This document shows positions 17,185 through 24,344 of a DNA stretch of 64,000 bases, piece by piece (positions within the stretch are counted from its first letter, which is position 1; each line of letters begins with the position of its first letter). The translations under genes and the position numbers were made by a program. This DNA is from Lewinellaceae bacterium (GTDB lineage Bacteria; Bacteroidota; Bacteroidia; Chitinophagales; Saprospiraceae). Location of the stretch: assembly GCA_020636375.1 (NCBI GenBank), contig JACJXZ010000002.1, positions 434,001-498,000 on the forward strand. The letters run 5' to 3'. Under the pieces are notes generated by a model. The model did not search any database, had not been told where the DNA came from, and saw nothing but the letters and a program-made list of their open reading frames with translations.

Positions 17185-18363
17185 ATGAGAAAAGTGTATA
17201 TCGTATCCGCCGTCCGGACCCCGCTGGGCAGCTTCGGCGGCGCACTCGCCAACGTGCCGGCCACCAAACTGGGCGCCGCCGCAATCAAAGGCGCGCTGGA
17301 GAAGGCCGGCGTACAACCGGATCAGGTAGAAGAAGTATTCATGGGCAACGTTTATTCCGCCAACCTGGGCCAGGCGCCGGCCCGCCAGGCAGCCCTCTAC
17401 GCCGGCATTCCCAACACCGTGCCCTGCACCACCGTCAACAAGGTCTGCTCTTCCGGCGCCAAGGCCATCATGTTCGGGGCCCAGGCTATTATGCTCGGCC
17501 ATCAGGACATCATCGTGGCCGGCGGCATGGAAAACATGAGCTCCGTGCCCTACTACGTCCCCAAAGCCCGCTACGGCTACGGCTACGGCCACGGAGAACT
17601 GGTCGACGGCATGGTCAAGGACGGCCTGACCGACGCCTACAACCACGCCGTCATGGGCGTCTGCGCCGACAACACCGCCAGGGAATACCAGATCTCCCGC
17701 GAAGAACAGGACGAATTCGCCATCCTGTCCTACAAACGCTCGGCTGCCAGCACGGAAAGCGGCGTGTTCAAAGATGAGATCGTGCCGGTGGAGGTGCCGC
17801 AGCGAAAGGGCGACCCTGTCCTCGTCAGCGAAGACGAAGAATACAAGCGGGTCAATTTCGACAAGATCCCCACGCTGCGCCCGGTATTTACCAAAGACGG
17901 CACCGTCACCGCCGCCAATGCCTCCACGATCAACGACGGGGCTTCCGCCCTGGTGCTGGCCAGCGAGGAAAAAGTCAAAGAACTCGGGCTGCAGCCGGTG
18001 GCGCGCATCGTCAGCTTCGCCGACGCCGCCCAGGAACCGGAATGGTTCACTACCGCTCCTACCAAAGCCGCCCCCATCGCCCTCCGGCGCGCCGGGCTGA
18101 AACTGGAAGACATCGACTACTTCGAGGTCAACGAGGCCTTCGCCGTGGTCACCCTCGCCTTCAACAAGCTGCTGAAGCTGGACGCCGACAGGGTCAACGT
18201 CCACGGCGGCGCCGTCTCCCTGGGCCACCCGCTCGGCGCCAGCGGCGCCCGCATCATCACAACCCTGAATAACGTGCTGCACAAGAAAAACGCCAGGCGC
18301 GGCCTGGCGGCCATCTGCAACGGCGGCGGCGGCGCTTCGTCGATCGTGATCGAAAGGGTTTAG
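17185..18363 (+). CDS. phaA: Acetyl-CoA C-acetyltransferase (thiolase)
   Basis: Condenses two acetyl-CoA to acetoacetyl-CoA, the first step of PHB synthesis, or works in reverse in beta-oxidation. It has 392 aa, the same length as Zoogloea PhaA. The nucleophilic cysteine is C88 in TTVNKVCSSGAKA. The other active-site elements are VNEAFA, GHPLGASGARI (histidine) and ICNGGGGASS (second cysteine). It starts at MRKVYIVSAVRTPLGSF, standard for the family. It is followed on the same strand by phasin, PhaE and PhaC, so a biosynthetic role is favoured; the phasin gene appears to have its own promoter. Confidence 0.95.
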   Translation: MRKVYIVSAVRTPLGSFGGALANVPATKLGAAAIKGALEKAGVQPDQVEEVFMGNVYSANLGQAPARQAALYAGIPNTVPCTTVNKVCSSGAKAIMFGAQAIMLGHQDIIVAGGMENMSSVPYYVPKARYGYGYGHGELVDGMVKDGLTDAYNHAVMGVCADNTAREYQISREEQDEFAILSYKRSAASTESGVFKDEIVPVEVPQRKGDPVLVSEDEEYKRVNFDKIPTLRPVFTKDGTVTAANASTINDGASALVLASEEKVKELGLQPVARIVSFADAAQEPEWFTTAPTKAAPIALRRAGLKLEDIDYFEVNEAFAVVTLAFNKLLKLDADRVNVHGGAVSLGHPLGASGARIITTLNNVLHKKNARRGLAAICNGGGGASSIVIERV

Positions 18364-18521
18364 GGACGGCAGGCGGCGGACGGCGGACGGCTTCCCACTT
18401 CCCACTTCCAAAAAGTCAACCCCCTTATTTCAAAACTTAAAAACCTGAAATACAGAAACTTAACAAAATTAACCCGCAAACATTAGCACTGAAGTCAGCG
18501 TTAGGCATATAAGAAGCCCTA

Positions 18522-18552
18522 TTGATCAGGGTAGGCACATGCCGTACTTTTG
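18522..18552 (+). promoter_or_regulatory. Bacteroidota-type promoter for the phasin gene
   Basis: TTG (18522-18524), a 20-bp spacer, and TACTTTTG (18545-18552) match the -33/-7 consensus of the primary sigma factor of this phylum. The expected start of transcription is near 18558, leaving a 40-nt leader before the ATG at 18598. Confidence 0.6.
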
Positions 18553-18597
18553 TATCGTCAACTGAAAATTATTTCATTCTTTTAAAATTTTTCAACT

Positions 18598-19038
18598 ATG
18601 GCTGGCACCAAGAATTATTTCGACCAGATACTGGAAAACCAGAACAAGCTGTACACCACTTTCCTCAACTACGCCAATACGGTGGCCGAAGCGGCTATGC
18701 CTGATAAGAACGCGGCTGAAGAAGCCGGCAAGCTGATGAACGAGTACTACTCCCGCTACACGGAGCTGGCAGAAAAGATGGCCGACAAGAAGAACCTGGA
18801 GAAATACCAGAAGGATTTCCTGAACGCCTTTACGGCGGACTACACCAAGAGCGTCGAGCTGTCGATGGACTTGTACAAGAAGACCGTTGATTTCTACAAG
18901 AAAGTTTGGTCGGCCGATGTTTTCGCCACCCAACAGGAGCGCACCAAGAAACTGACCGAGCTGTACCAGGAGACGATGAAAGCCGTCTACGACACCAGCA
19001 CGGCAAATGCCAAGGTGGTTCAGGAATATCTGAACTAG
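18598..19038 (+). CDS. phaP: Phasin-like PHA granule protein
   Basis: The 146-aa, all-helical, amphipathic and highly charged protein (MAGTKNYFDQILENQNKLYT ... VKVWS-type tail) lacks cysteines and signal sequence, as phasins do. Phasins coat PHA granules and set their size and number. The assignment rests on these features and on its place between thiolase and the synthase subunits. Similarity in style to the N-terminus of the next gene (both begin with a helix containing YF/FDxIxExQxK) suggests shared granule binding. It seems to have its own TTG/TACTTTTG promoter, consistent with the high expression phasins usually need. Confidence 0.75.
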   Translation: MAGTKNYFDQILENQNKLYTTFLNYANTVAEAAMPDKNAAEEAGKLMNEYYSRYTELAEKMADKKNLEKYQKDFLNAFTADYTKSVELSMDLYKKTVDFYKKVWSADVFATQQERTKKLTELYQETMKAVYDTSTANAKVVQEYLN

Positions 19039-19177
19039 GCATTTCGCAGAGGCGAAGAGGGCCGTTGTTGGTTGTCCGTTCTTCTTTAAGGCGGGCCGGC
19101 AACCAACAACGCACCCTGGCCTCCCCCCTGCCCCACCTACAATCCCGATCACTTATTCAATCCAAATAATAAAGGCC

Positions 19178-20764
19178 ATGAGTAACCAATTTGATACCAT
19201 CATAGAAGGACAAAAAAAAGCGATGGAGTTTTGGTCCAACCTCTCCGAGCAGATGACCAAAGCTTTTACGCCCAAAACCAACGGCAAGGCCGAGGAAGAC
19301 GCCCAGGGCCTCTTTGCCGAGTGGTTTAAAAAGCAACAGGAGTTTTTCGAAAATGCCGTCAAGGCCGGCCAGGATCCGCAGAAAGCCATCGAACACGCGC
19401 CGGAGCAAATGCGCCAGTGGATGGAAATGCAAACCGAATACGCCCAGAAGTGGGCTAAGTTCTACCAGGACAACGCCGAAAAGATGGGCCTGAAGCTGCC
19501 GGAATTCAGAGGCGCGTACAACCCCGCCGGCTTCTTCGAAGAAGGCATGAAAAACTGGAGAGAGTGGATGGGCAAAGGCAACAGGTGGATGAGCGAACAG
19601 GTGTATGACAAAATGCCCTATAGCATGCGCCCCCACTTCACCAACTTCGCCGACTCCTACGACTTCCTGCACCGGTTCTGGGAACCCATGCAACGGCTGA
19701 TCCAGAACGGCATGTACAACAAGGAAATGATCGACAAGTACTTCTCGCCGGACGCTTACCAGAAAATCGTCAACCAGATGATGGGCTTCCGCCCGGTCGG
19801 CAACACCAGCGAGTTGATCGAGAATGTCAACAAGTGGTTCGAAACCTACTTCAGCTACACCAATAAAGAAAGCGGCGATTGGGCTTCCGTCAGCGAAACC
19901 TGGAAGGAAAAGATGCGCGAGTACATGGAGAAGGGCAACTTCCCCTTCTTCGAAATGGCCTCCGACTTTAACAACCGCATGCGCGACCAGCTGGCGCCCT
20001 TCTACAACTTTATGGCCCAGGGCCGGCAGACCGAAGTGGCCAAGCTGATGCGCGACATCCAGTTCGCCTACATCGCCTTCGCCCTCAAATCCGCCGAACT
20101 GCAGAGCATGGTCTACGAGGCCGGCCAGTTCGCTATGCCGGATACCGTGCGCGAATTCTACAAAAAGTTCAAGGACAGCAAAGACATGCCGGATTACCAG
20201 GCCTTCTTCCAGCACTATGTCAACACCCTGGAAGATACCCTGCTGAACGTCCTGCATTCCGAAGAATACTCCAAACTGCAAAACGAAGTGGCCGTCGCCG
20301 GCACCAGCATCAAGTCTATGACCGATAAGATCATGGAGCTGACCTACGCCGACCTGCCCTTCCTGACCAAGTCCGACGGAGACGACATCGCCAAGGAAGC
20401 CAACGCCCTGCGGCAGAAGATGCGCAAGCTCGAGCAGAAGGTCGCCGAACTGGAAAAAGCCCTGCTGCTGGCCGGCAAACCGATGGTTGGCAAAGAAGAG
20501 GTAGCCGAAACAAAAGGCACCTCAAAAAAAAAACTGATTGACAAGTTAGGCCAGGCTTCGAAAGCCGAGGCCGACGACCTGAAGCAGATCAAAGGCATTG
20601 GCCCCAAACTGGAGCAGATGTTGAACGACCTGGGTGTTTATACCTACCGGCAGATCAGCAAAATGACCACCAGCGATTACGATATGATCGACGAATTGCT
20701 GGGCGCTTTCCAGGGCCGCGCCAAGCGCGACGAATGGGCCAGGCAGGCAAAAGCACTGCTTTAG
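19178..20764 (+). CDS. phaE: PhaE-like class III PHA synthase subunit with C-terminal helix-hairpin-helix
   Basis: The 528-aa protein begins with a phasin-like helix (MSNQFDTIIEGQKKAMEFW). The central region (about 60-390) has the PhaE pattern, e.g. FTNFADSYDFLHRFWEPMQR and MREYMEKGNFPFFEMASDF. A short coiled coil follows (about 405-432, ALRQKMRKLEQKVAELEKAL). The last 60 residues are a helix-hairpin-helix domain (LKQIKGIGPKLEQMLNDLGV) of the kind usually found in DNA-binding or nuclease-associated proteins. PhaE activates PhaC; the HhH tail is not part of classical PhaE (about 360 aa) and could tether granules to the nucleoid (inference). PhaC follows 190 bp downstream after a hairpin, so the two may be transcribed together with attenuation. 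Confidence 0.82.
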   Translation: MSNQFDTIIEGQKKAMEFWSNLSEQMTKAFTPKTNGKAEEDAQGLFAEWFKKQQEFFENAVKAGQDPQKAIEHAPEQMRQWMEMQTEYAQKWAKFYQDNAEKMGLKLPEFRGAYNPAGFFEEGMKNWREWMGKGNRWMSEQVYDKMPYSMRPHFTNFADSYDFLHRFWEPMQRLIQNGMYNKEMIDKYFSPDAYQKIVNQMMGFRPVGNTSELIENVNKWFETYFSYTNKESGDWASVSETWKEKMREYMEKGNFPFFEMASDFNNRMRDQLAPFYNFMAQGRQTEVAKLMRDIQFAYIAFALKSAELQSMVYEAGQFAMPDTVREFYKKFKDSKDMPDYQAFFQHYVNTLEDTLLNVLHSEEYSKLQNEVAVAGTSIKSMTDKIMELTYADLPFLTKSDGDDIAKEANALRQKMRKLEQKVAELEKALLLAGKPMVGKEEVAETKGTSKKKLIDKLGQASKAEADDLKQIKGIGPKLEQMLNDLGVYTYRQISKMTTSDYDMIDELLGAFQGRAKRDEWARQAKALL

Positions 20765-20775
20765 CAAAATTATCG

Positions 20776-20849
20776 GTTACCGGTTTTCGGTGAGCTGTGT
20801 CCCATATCTGGCGCAGGGTGCCGAAAAACCGGTAACTGAATTTTTTTTT
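20776..20849 (+). terminator. Hairpin with T-run between phaE and phaC
   Basis: The arms GTTACCGGTTTTCGG (20776-20790) and CCGAAAAACCGGTAAC (20821-20836) pair over about 15 bp, with a 30-nt loop, followed by nine T (20841-20849). It may terminate or partly attenuate transcription between the two synthase subunits; the long loop is like the other intergenic palindromes here. Confidence 0.55.
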
Positions 20850-20953
20850 CCTGATCATAGAACCAGAGTATTAACCAAGCCCTGCGGCGGAAAATCATCC
20901 CGGCCACAACGCTAAACCCCGGCACCGCCCGAACAGGCAGAAAAACTAGAGCG

Positions 20954-22009
20954 ATGAGCAATACCAATGCCAAAATCAGCGACCAAATTCTCGAAAGCGT
21001 AAACACCGTATCCGACGCCCTGCGCAATATCTCCGGCGTAAAAGATGTAGACATTGCCACAGCGCCCCGCAAAACCGTATGGGAAGACGGCAAAGTGAAA
21101 CTCTACCACTTCGAACGGGAAAACAAAGCCGTGGCCAAAACGCCGGCCCTGATCTCCTACGCCCTGGTCAACCGCTGGGAAATGCTGGACCTGCAGCCCG
21201 ACCGGAGCCTCATCCGCAAACTGGTCAGCGAGGGCATCGACGTCTATGTGATCGACTGGGGCTACCCCACCAAGATAGACCGCTATAAGACCATAGAAGA
21301 CTACATCCTGGGCAACCTCAACGACTGTGTCGACTTTATCTGCGAACAACACGGCCTCAGCAAGGTCAACCTGATCGGCGTTTGCCAGGGCGGCACTTTC
21401 AGCCTGATCTATTCGTCCCTCTTCCCGGAAAAGATCAAAAACCTGGTCACCCTGGTTACCCCGGCAGATTTCGACAACGAAGAAGGCCTGGTCTTCAAAT
21501 GGGCTAAAGACCTGGACGTCGACGCCATCGTCGACGGCTTCGGCGGCATCGTGCCCGGCGATTTCCTCAACACCGGCTTCGACCTGCTCAAGCCCATGAA
21601 CAAGACCCGCAAGTACATGGCCCTGCCGGAAACCATGGCCGACCAGGGCCGCCTCATGAACTTCCTGCGCATGGAACACTGGGTGGCCGACAGCCCGGCC
21701 CAGGCCGGCGAGACTTACCGCCGCTTCATCAAAGACTTCTACCAGAAAAACCTGCTGGTCAAGGGCGAATTCGAACTGGGCGGCCGCAAGGTCAACCTGA
21801 AAAATATCAAAATGCCCGTGCTGACCATCTTTGCCAAACACGACCACATCGTCCCCCCGGAGACGACCACCATCATCAACGACCTGGTCGGCTCCAAAGA
21901 CAAAGAACTACTGGAATTCCCCGGCGGCCATATCGGCGTATTCGTCGGCAGCCGCTCCCAGAAACTCCTGACTCCCGCCATCGCCACCTGGCTGAAGGAA
22001 AGGGATTAA
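20954..22009 (+). CDS. phaC: Class III poly(R)-hydroxyalkanoate synthase subunit PhaC
   Basis: Polymerises (R)-3-hydroxyacyl-CoA into PHA. It has 351 aa, the length of class III PhaC. The lipase-like box with cysteine is IGVCQGGTFS (C144). The catalytic aspartate is D297 in FAKHDHIVPP, and the histidine is H326 in FPGGHIGVFVG. These positions are five less than in Allochromatium vinosum PhaC (C149, D302, H331), so the triad spacing is identical. It starts at ATG 20954 with MSNTNAKISDQILESV, whose amphipathic start resembles the phasin. It is followed by a strong terminator at 22064. Together with thiolase, phasin and PhaE it makes up a PHA locus; the reductase PhaB is 25 kb away. Confidence 0.96.
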   Translation: MSNTNAKISDQILESVNTVSDALRNISGVKDVDIATAPRKTVWEDGKVKLYHFERENKAVAKTPALISYALVNRWEMLDLQPDRSLIRKLVSEGIDVYVIDWGYPTKIDRYKTIEDYILGNLNDCVDFICEQHGLSKVNLIGVCQGGTFSLIYSSLFPEKIKNLVTLVTPADFDNEEGLVFKWAKDLDVDAIVDGFGGIVPGDFLNTGFDLLKPMNKTRKYMALPETMADQGRLMNFLRMEHWVADSPAQAGETYRRFIKDFYQKNLLVKGEFELGGRKVNLKNIKMPVLTIFAKHDHIVPPETTTIINDLVGSKDKELLEFPGGHIGVFVGSRSQKLLTPAIATWLKERD

Positions 22010-22063
22010 AAAAACTATTTTGTTCGTCTGGTAATACCTGGTTTTAATTTGGTTAGGGCTGAG

Positions 22064-22097
22064 CTGGCTGTGGGTTTCCGCAGCCAGTTTTTTTTTT
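22064..22097 (+). terminator. Rho-independent terminator of the PHA cluster
   Basis: CTGGCTGTGG and CCGCAGCCAG form a 10-bp stem (one G-U) with a GTTT loop, followed directly by ten T (22088-22097). It lies 55 bp after phaC. Confidence 0.9.
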
Positions 22098-22243
22098 CAG
22101 GTATTCCCGGTAACCTTTTCCGCCGCCAGGCGACTATGACGGCAGCCAGATGTATGAAGCCTGTCCGGACAGGCGTCAAATAATTATTTTTTATTTTGAA
22201 ATTATTTTAATACTTTTCATCTCCTGAAACCCCTCGAAAGGCC

Positions 22244-23476
22244 ATGAAAAACCCAATGCGCCGCCCATATTTTTTCCTTAACGCCTTCATCCCCCTGATG
22301 ATCCTGGCTGCTCATACAGCCGCAGCCACAAATAATCATCCGCCTGCCGATACCATCGAACTCTACCTTTTCGAAGCCCTCTGCGCCGGCCAGGAAATTT
22401 CCGGGCTCACTCCGGAACGGGACACCACGCTGCGCCTCTTTTGCCCGGGTGCCGGCGGCGCGCCCGACACCCTGAAAACCATCGAGGTGGACGTCCTTCC
22501 CTTGCCGGACTTCCAGATAACCGGCGATTCCATCCTCTGCCCCGGAGAATCGGGAGCGCTGGAAGCAGAAGGGTTCTTTGCCGCCTACGAGTGGTCGACG
22601 GGCGAAACCGGGCGCCGCATCCAGGTGTCCATGCCCGGGCAGTACAGCGTAACGGTTACCTCCGGCAACGGGTGCCCGGGGCAGCGTTCCGTTGAAGTGG
22701 CGGCCTCAGCGGCCGATATCGTCCTGGAAACCCAGGACCCGTCCTGCCCGGGAAGCCAGGACGGGGCGATCCGCATCCTTCAGTTTTTTGGTGGGCTGGC
22801 GCCCTACGAAATATCCATCGACGGAGGGCCCTACCGCCCGGATACCGCCTTTGCCGGCCTGCTGCCGGGCAGTTACTTCCTGCGGTGGAAAGATGCCGCA
22901 GGATGCCGGGATTCCACAACTGCCACCCTGGCCGAGCCCGCCGGCTTTAGCGTAGAGCTGGGCCCGGATACCACGCTTTACCCCGGCGACACCCTGCAAC
23001 TTTCAGCTCAGGTTTCCGGACAGGTACAGTCGTGGCAATGGTCGCCTCCCCAATTGTTCGACTGCGATACGTGCGCCAACCCCGCCGTCATCCGCCCGGA
23101 AAATACGGCCATTACTGTGATGGCGGCAAACGCCAAAGGCTGCACCGCCACGGATAGCCGGCGGCTGTTCGTCCGGGAGGGCTTCCGGCTATACGTCCCC
23201 AACGCTTTTGCCCCCTACAACGGCAACGCCAATACCTCCCTGCGGGTCTTTCCCGGCCCCGGCAACTGGCAGCTGGCCTCCTTCGAGGTGTACAACCGGT
23301 GGGGCTCGCCCCGCTTCCGGTCGAAGGCCCCGGTTCAATATCCGGCCTACCTGGAATGGGATGGCCGGGCCAATGGAAAGCTGGTGCCTCCCGGCCTGTA
23401 TGTCTGGGTGGCCGAACTGGCCCTGCCAAACGGAAGAAAGGAAATCCGGTCGGGTAACGTCTCGATATTGAGATAG
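22244..23476 (+). CDS. Secreted protein with gliding-motility-associated C-terminal (T9SS type B) domain
   Basis: The 410-aa product has a signal peptide (MKNPMRRPYFFLNAFIPLMI ... AAHTAAA). The middle shows repeated short Ig/PKD-like modules: a SPEC-type segment with TGDSILCPGESGALEA, then YEISIDGGPYRPDTAFAGLL (SprB-repeat-like), and LYPGDTLQLSAQVSG. The last 85 residues (VPNAFAPYNGNANTSLRVFP, then FEVYNRWG and YVWVAELALPNG) are the type B type IX sorting domain (CHU_C). It is therefore exported by T9SS and probably held at the surface. The next gene carries a type A sorting domain and may belong to the same transcription unit. The specific function is unknown. Confidence 0.88.
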   Translation: MKNPMRRPYFFLNAFIPLMILAAHTAAATNNHPPADTIELYLFEALCAGQEISGLTPERDTTLRLFCPGAGGAPDTLKTIEVDVLPLPDFQITGDSILCPGESGALEAEGFFAAYEWSTGETGRRIQVSMPGQYSVTVTSGNGCPGQRSVEVAASAADIVLETQDPSCPGSQDGAIRILQFFGGLAPYEISIDGGPYRPDTAFAGLLPGSYFLRWKDAAGCRDSTTATLAEPAGFSVELGPDTTLYPGDTLQLSAQVSGQVQSWQWSPPQLFDCDTCANPAVIRPENTAITVMAANAKGCTATDSRRLFVREGFRLYVPNAFAPYNGNANTSLRVFPGPGNWQLASFEVYNRWGSPRFRSKAPVQYPAYLEWDGRANGKLVPPGLYVWVAELALPNGRKEIRSGNVSILR

Positions 23477-23552
23477 ATGCCCGCAAAACCACAACACCAC
23501 AACACCACAACACCGCAAAACCGCAAAACCATATTTTCCCACAATACACCTA
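23477..23552. repeat. ACCACAACACC tandem tract
   Basis: Iterated units AACCACAACACC and GCAAAACC fill the gap between two secreted-protein genes. The same units occur at 5670-5775 and 60655-60680. Confidence 0.85.
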
Positions 23553-23560
23553 ACTAAGTT

Positions 23561-24034
23561 ATGAAGCAGCTATTACTACTCTTGTTTTTCCTGCCCCTCT
23601 CCCTCTGCAGCCAGCAACTGGACGACGTTGTCGCCAGCGTCGTGCATGAGCCGGCCCAGGGAAGCGGCGGCGGGCAGATGATCTGGACGCTGGGAGAACT
23701 TATGGTGGAGTACTATGCCAACGGGCCAGTACTCGACCAGGGATACCTCCAGCTCCGCTGCCTGCTCACCTCCACCAGCGAGGCAGGCTACCCCGAATCC
23801 CCGGATTGGGATATCGGACTCTGGCCCAACCCGGCCGGCAGCTCGCTAAACATCCGAACGAGCGCCCCGCTTCGCATTACCTTGTTCGACAACCTGGGCC
23901 GGCGGTTGAAAGAACTCCGATCCCCTACCGGAACCACTATCCTGGGCCTCTCTGCCTGGCCCGCCGGCAGCTACTGGCTGCACGCCGTGGATGAAAAGGG
24001 CCGAAGCAGGGCTTACCAGGTCCAGAAACTGTAG
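23561..24034 (+). CDS. Small secreted protein with T9SS type A sorting domain
   Basis: The 157-aa product has a signal peptide (MKQLLLLLFFLPLSLCSQQ). The middle part (VVASVVHEPAQGSGGGQMIW, TLGELMVEYY, LDQGYLQ) is a pattern seen in short T9SS cargo associated with collagen-like or adhesin genes. The end (about 85-157) is the type A sorting domain: LWPNPAGSSLNIRTSAPLRI, LFDNLGRRLKEL, LSAWPAGSYWLHAV, and a basic tail. It sits between a type B cargo gene and the collagen-like protein, so the three may act together at the cell surface (inference). Confidence 0.85.
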   Translation: MKQLLLLLFFLPLSLCSQQLDDVVASVVHEPAQGSGGGQMIWTLGELMVEYYANGPVLDQGYLQLRCLLTSTSEAGYPESPDWDIGLWPNPAGSSLNIRTSAPLRITLFDNLGRRLKELRSPTGTTILGLSAWPAGSYWLHAVDEKGRSRAYQVQKL

Positions 24035-24344
24035 CCGGATGCTGGCAGGACTATGAATGTGTAAATGTGTATGAGTGGGGCAGGGTACAAGTCGAGAAAC
24101 ACTTAGGTTCGCTGCCCTTTTAGATTACTGCCCGTGTCCCGGCGCTGAAGCAAGCGTAAGCGCCTGGGCTGGGGGAAGCAATTCCTGCTTCTTTCTACCA
24201 ACATTATGGCCTCCGGCATTCGCCGGAGCAGGCTCTCTGGACCGCTGCATGACCATTTAGCCCTGGATTCGAATACACCTAAACACCTAAACACCTAAAC
24301 ACATAAACACTTAAACACTTAAACCACCAAACACCTTATTAATT
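24035..24344. repeat. Gene-free gap ending in CACCTAAACAC tandem units
   Basis: From 24268 to 24332 units of ACACCTAAAC / ACACTTAAAC repeat about seven times directly before the collagen-like gene. The first 230 bp contain short palindromes (CCGGCATTCGCCGG near 24216) but no supported gene. Confidence 0.7.

Noticed and set aside
23112..23549. Minus-strand frames with VVLWCCGVVVL-like N-termini
   Set aside because: The hydrophobic start comes from the ACCACAACACC repeat, not from a true signal peptide.
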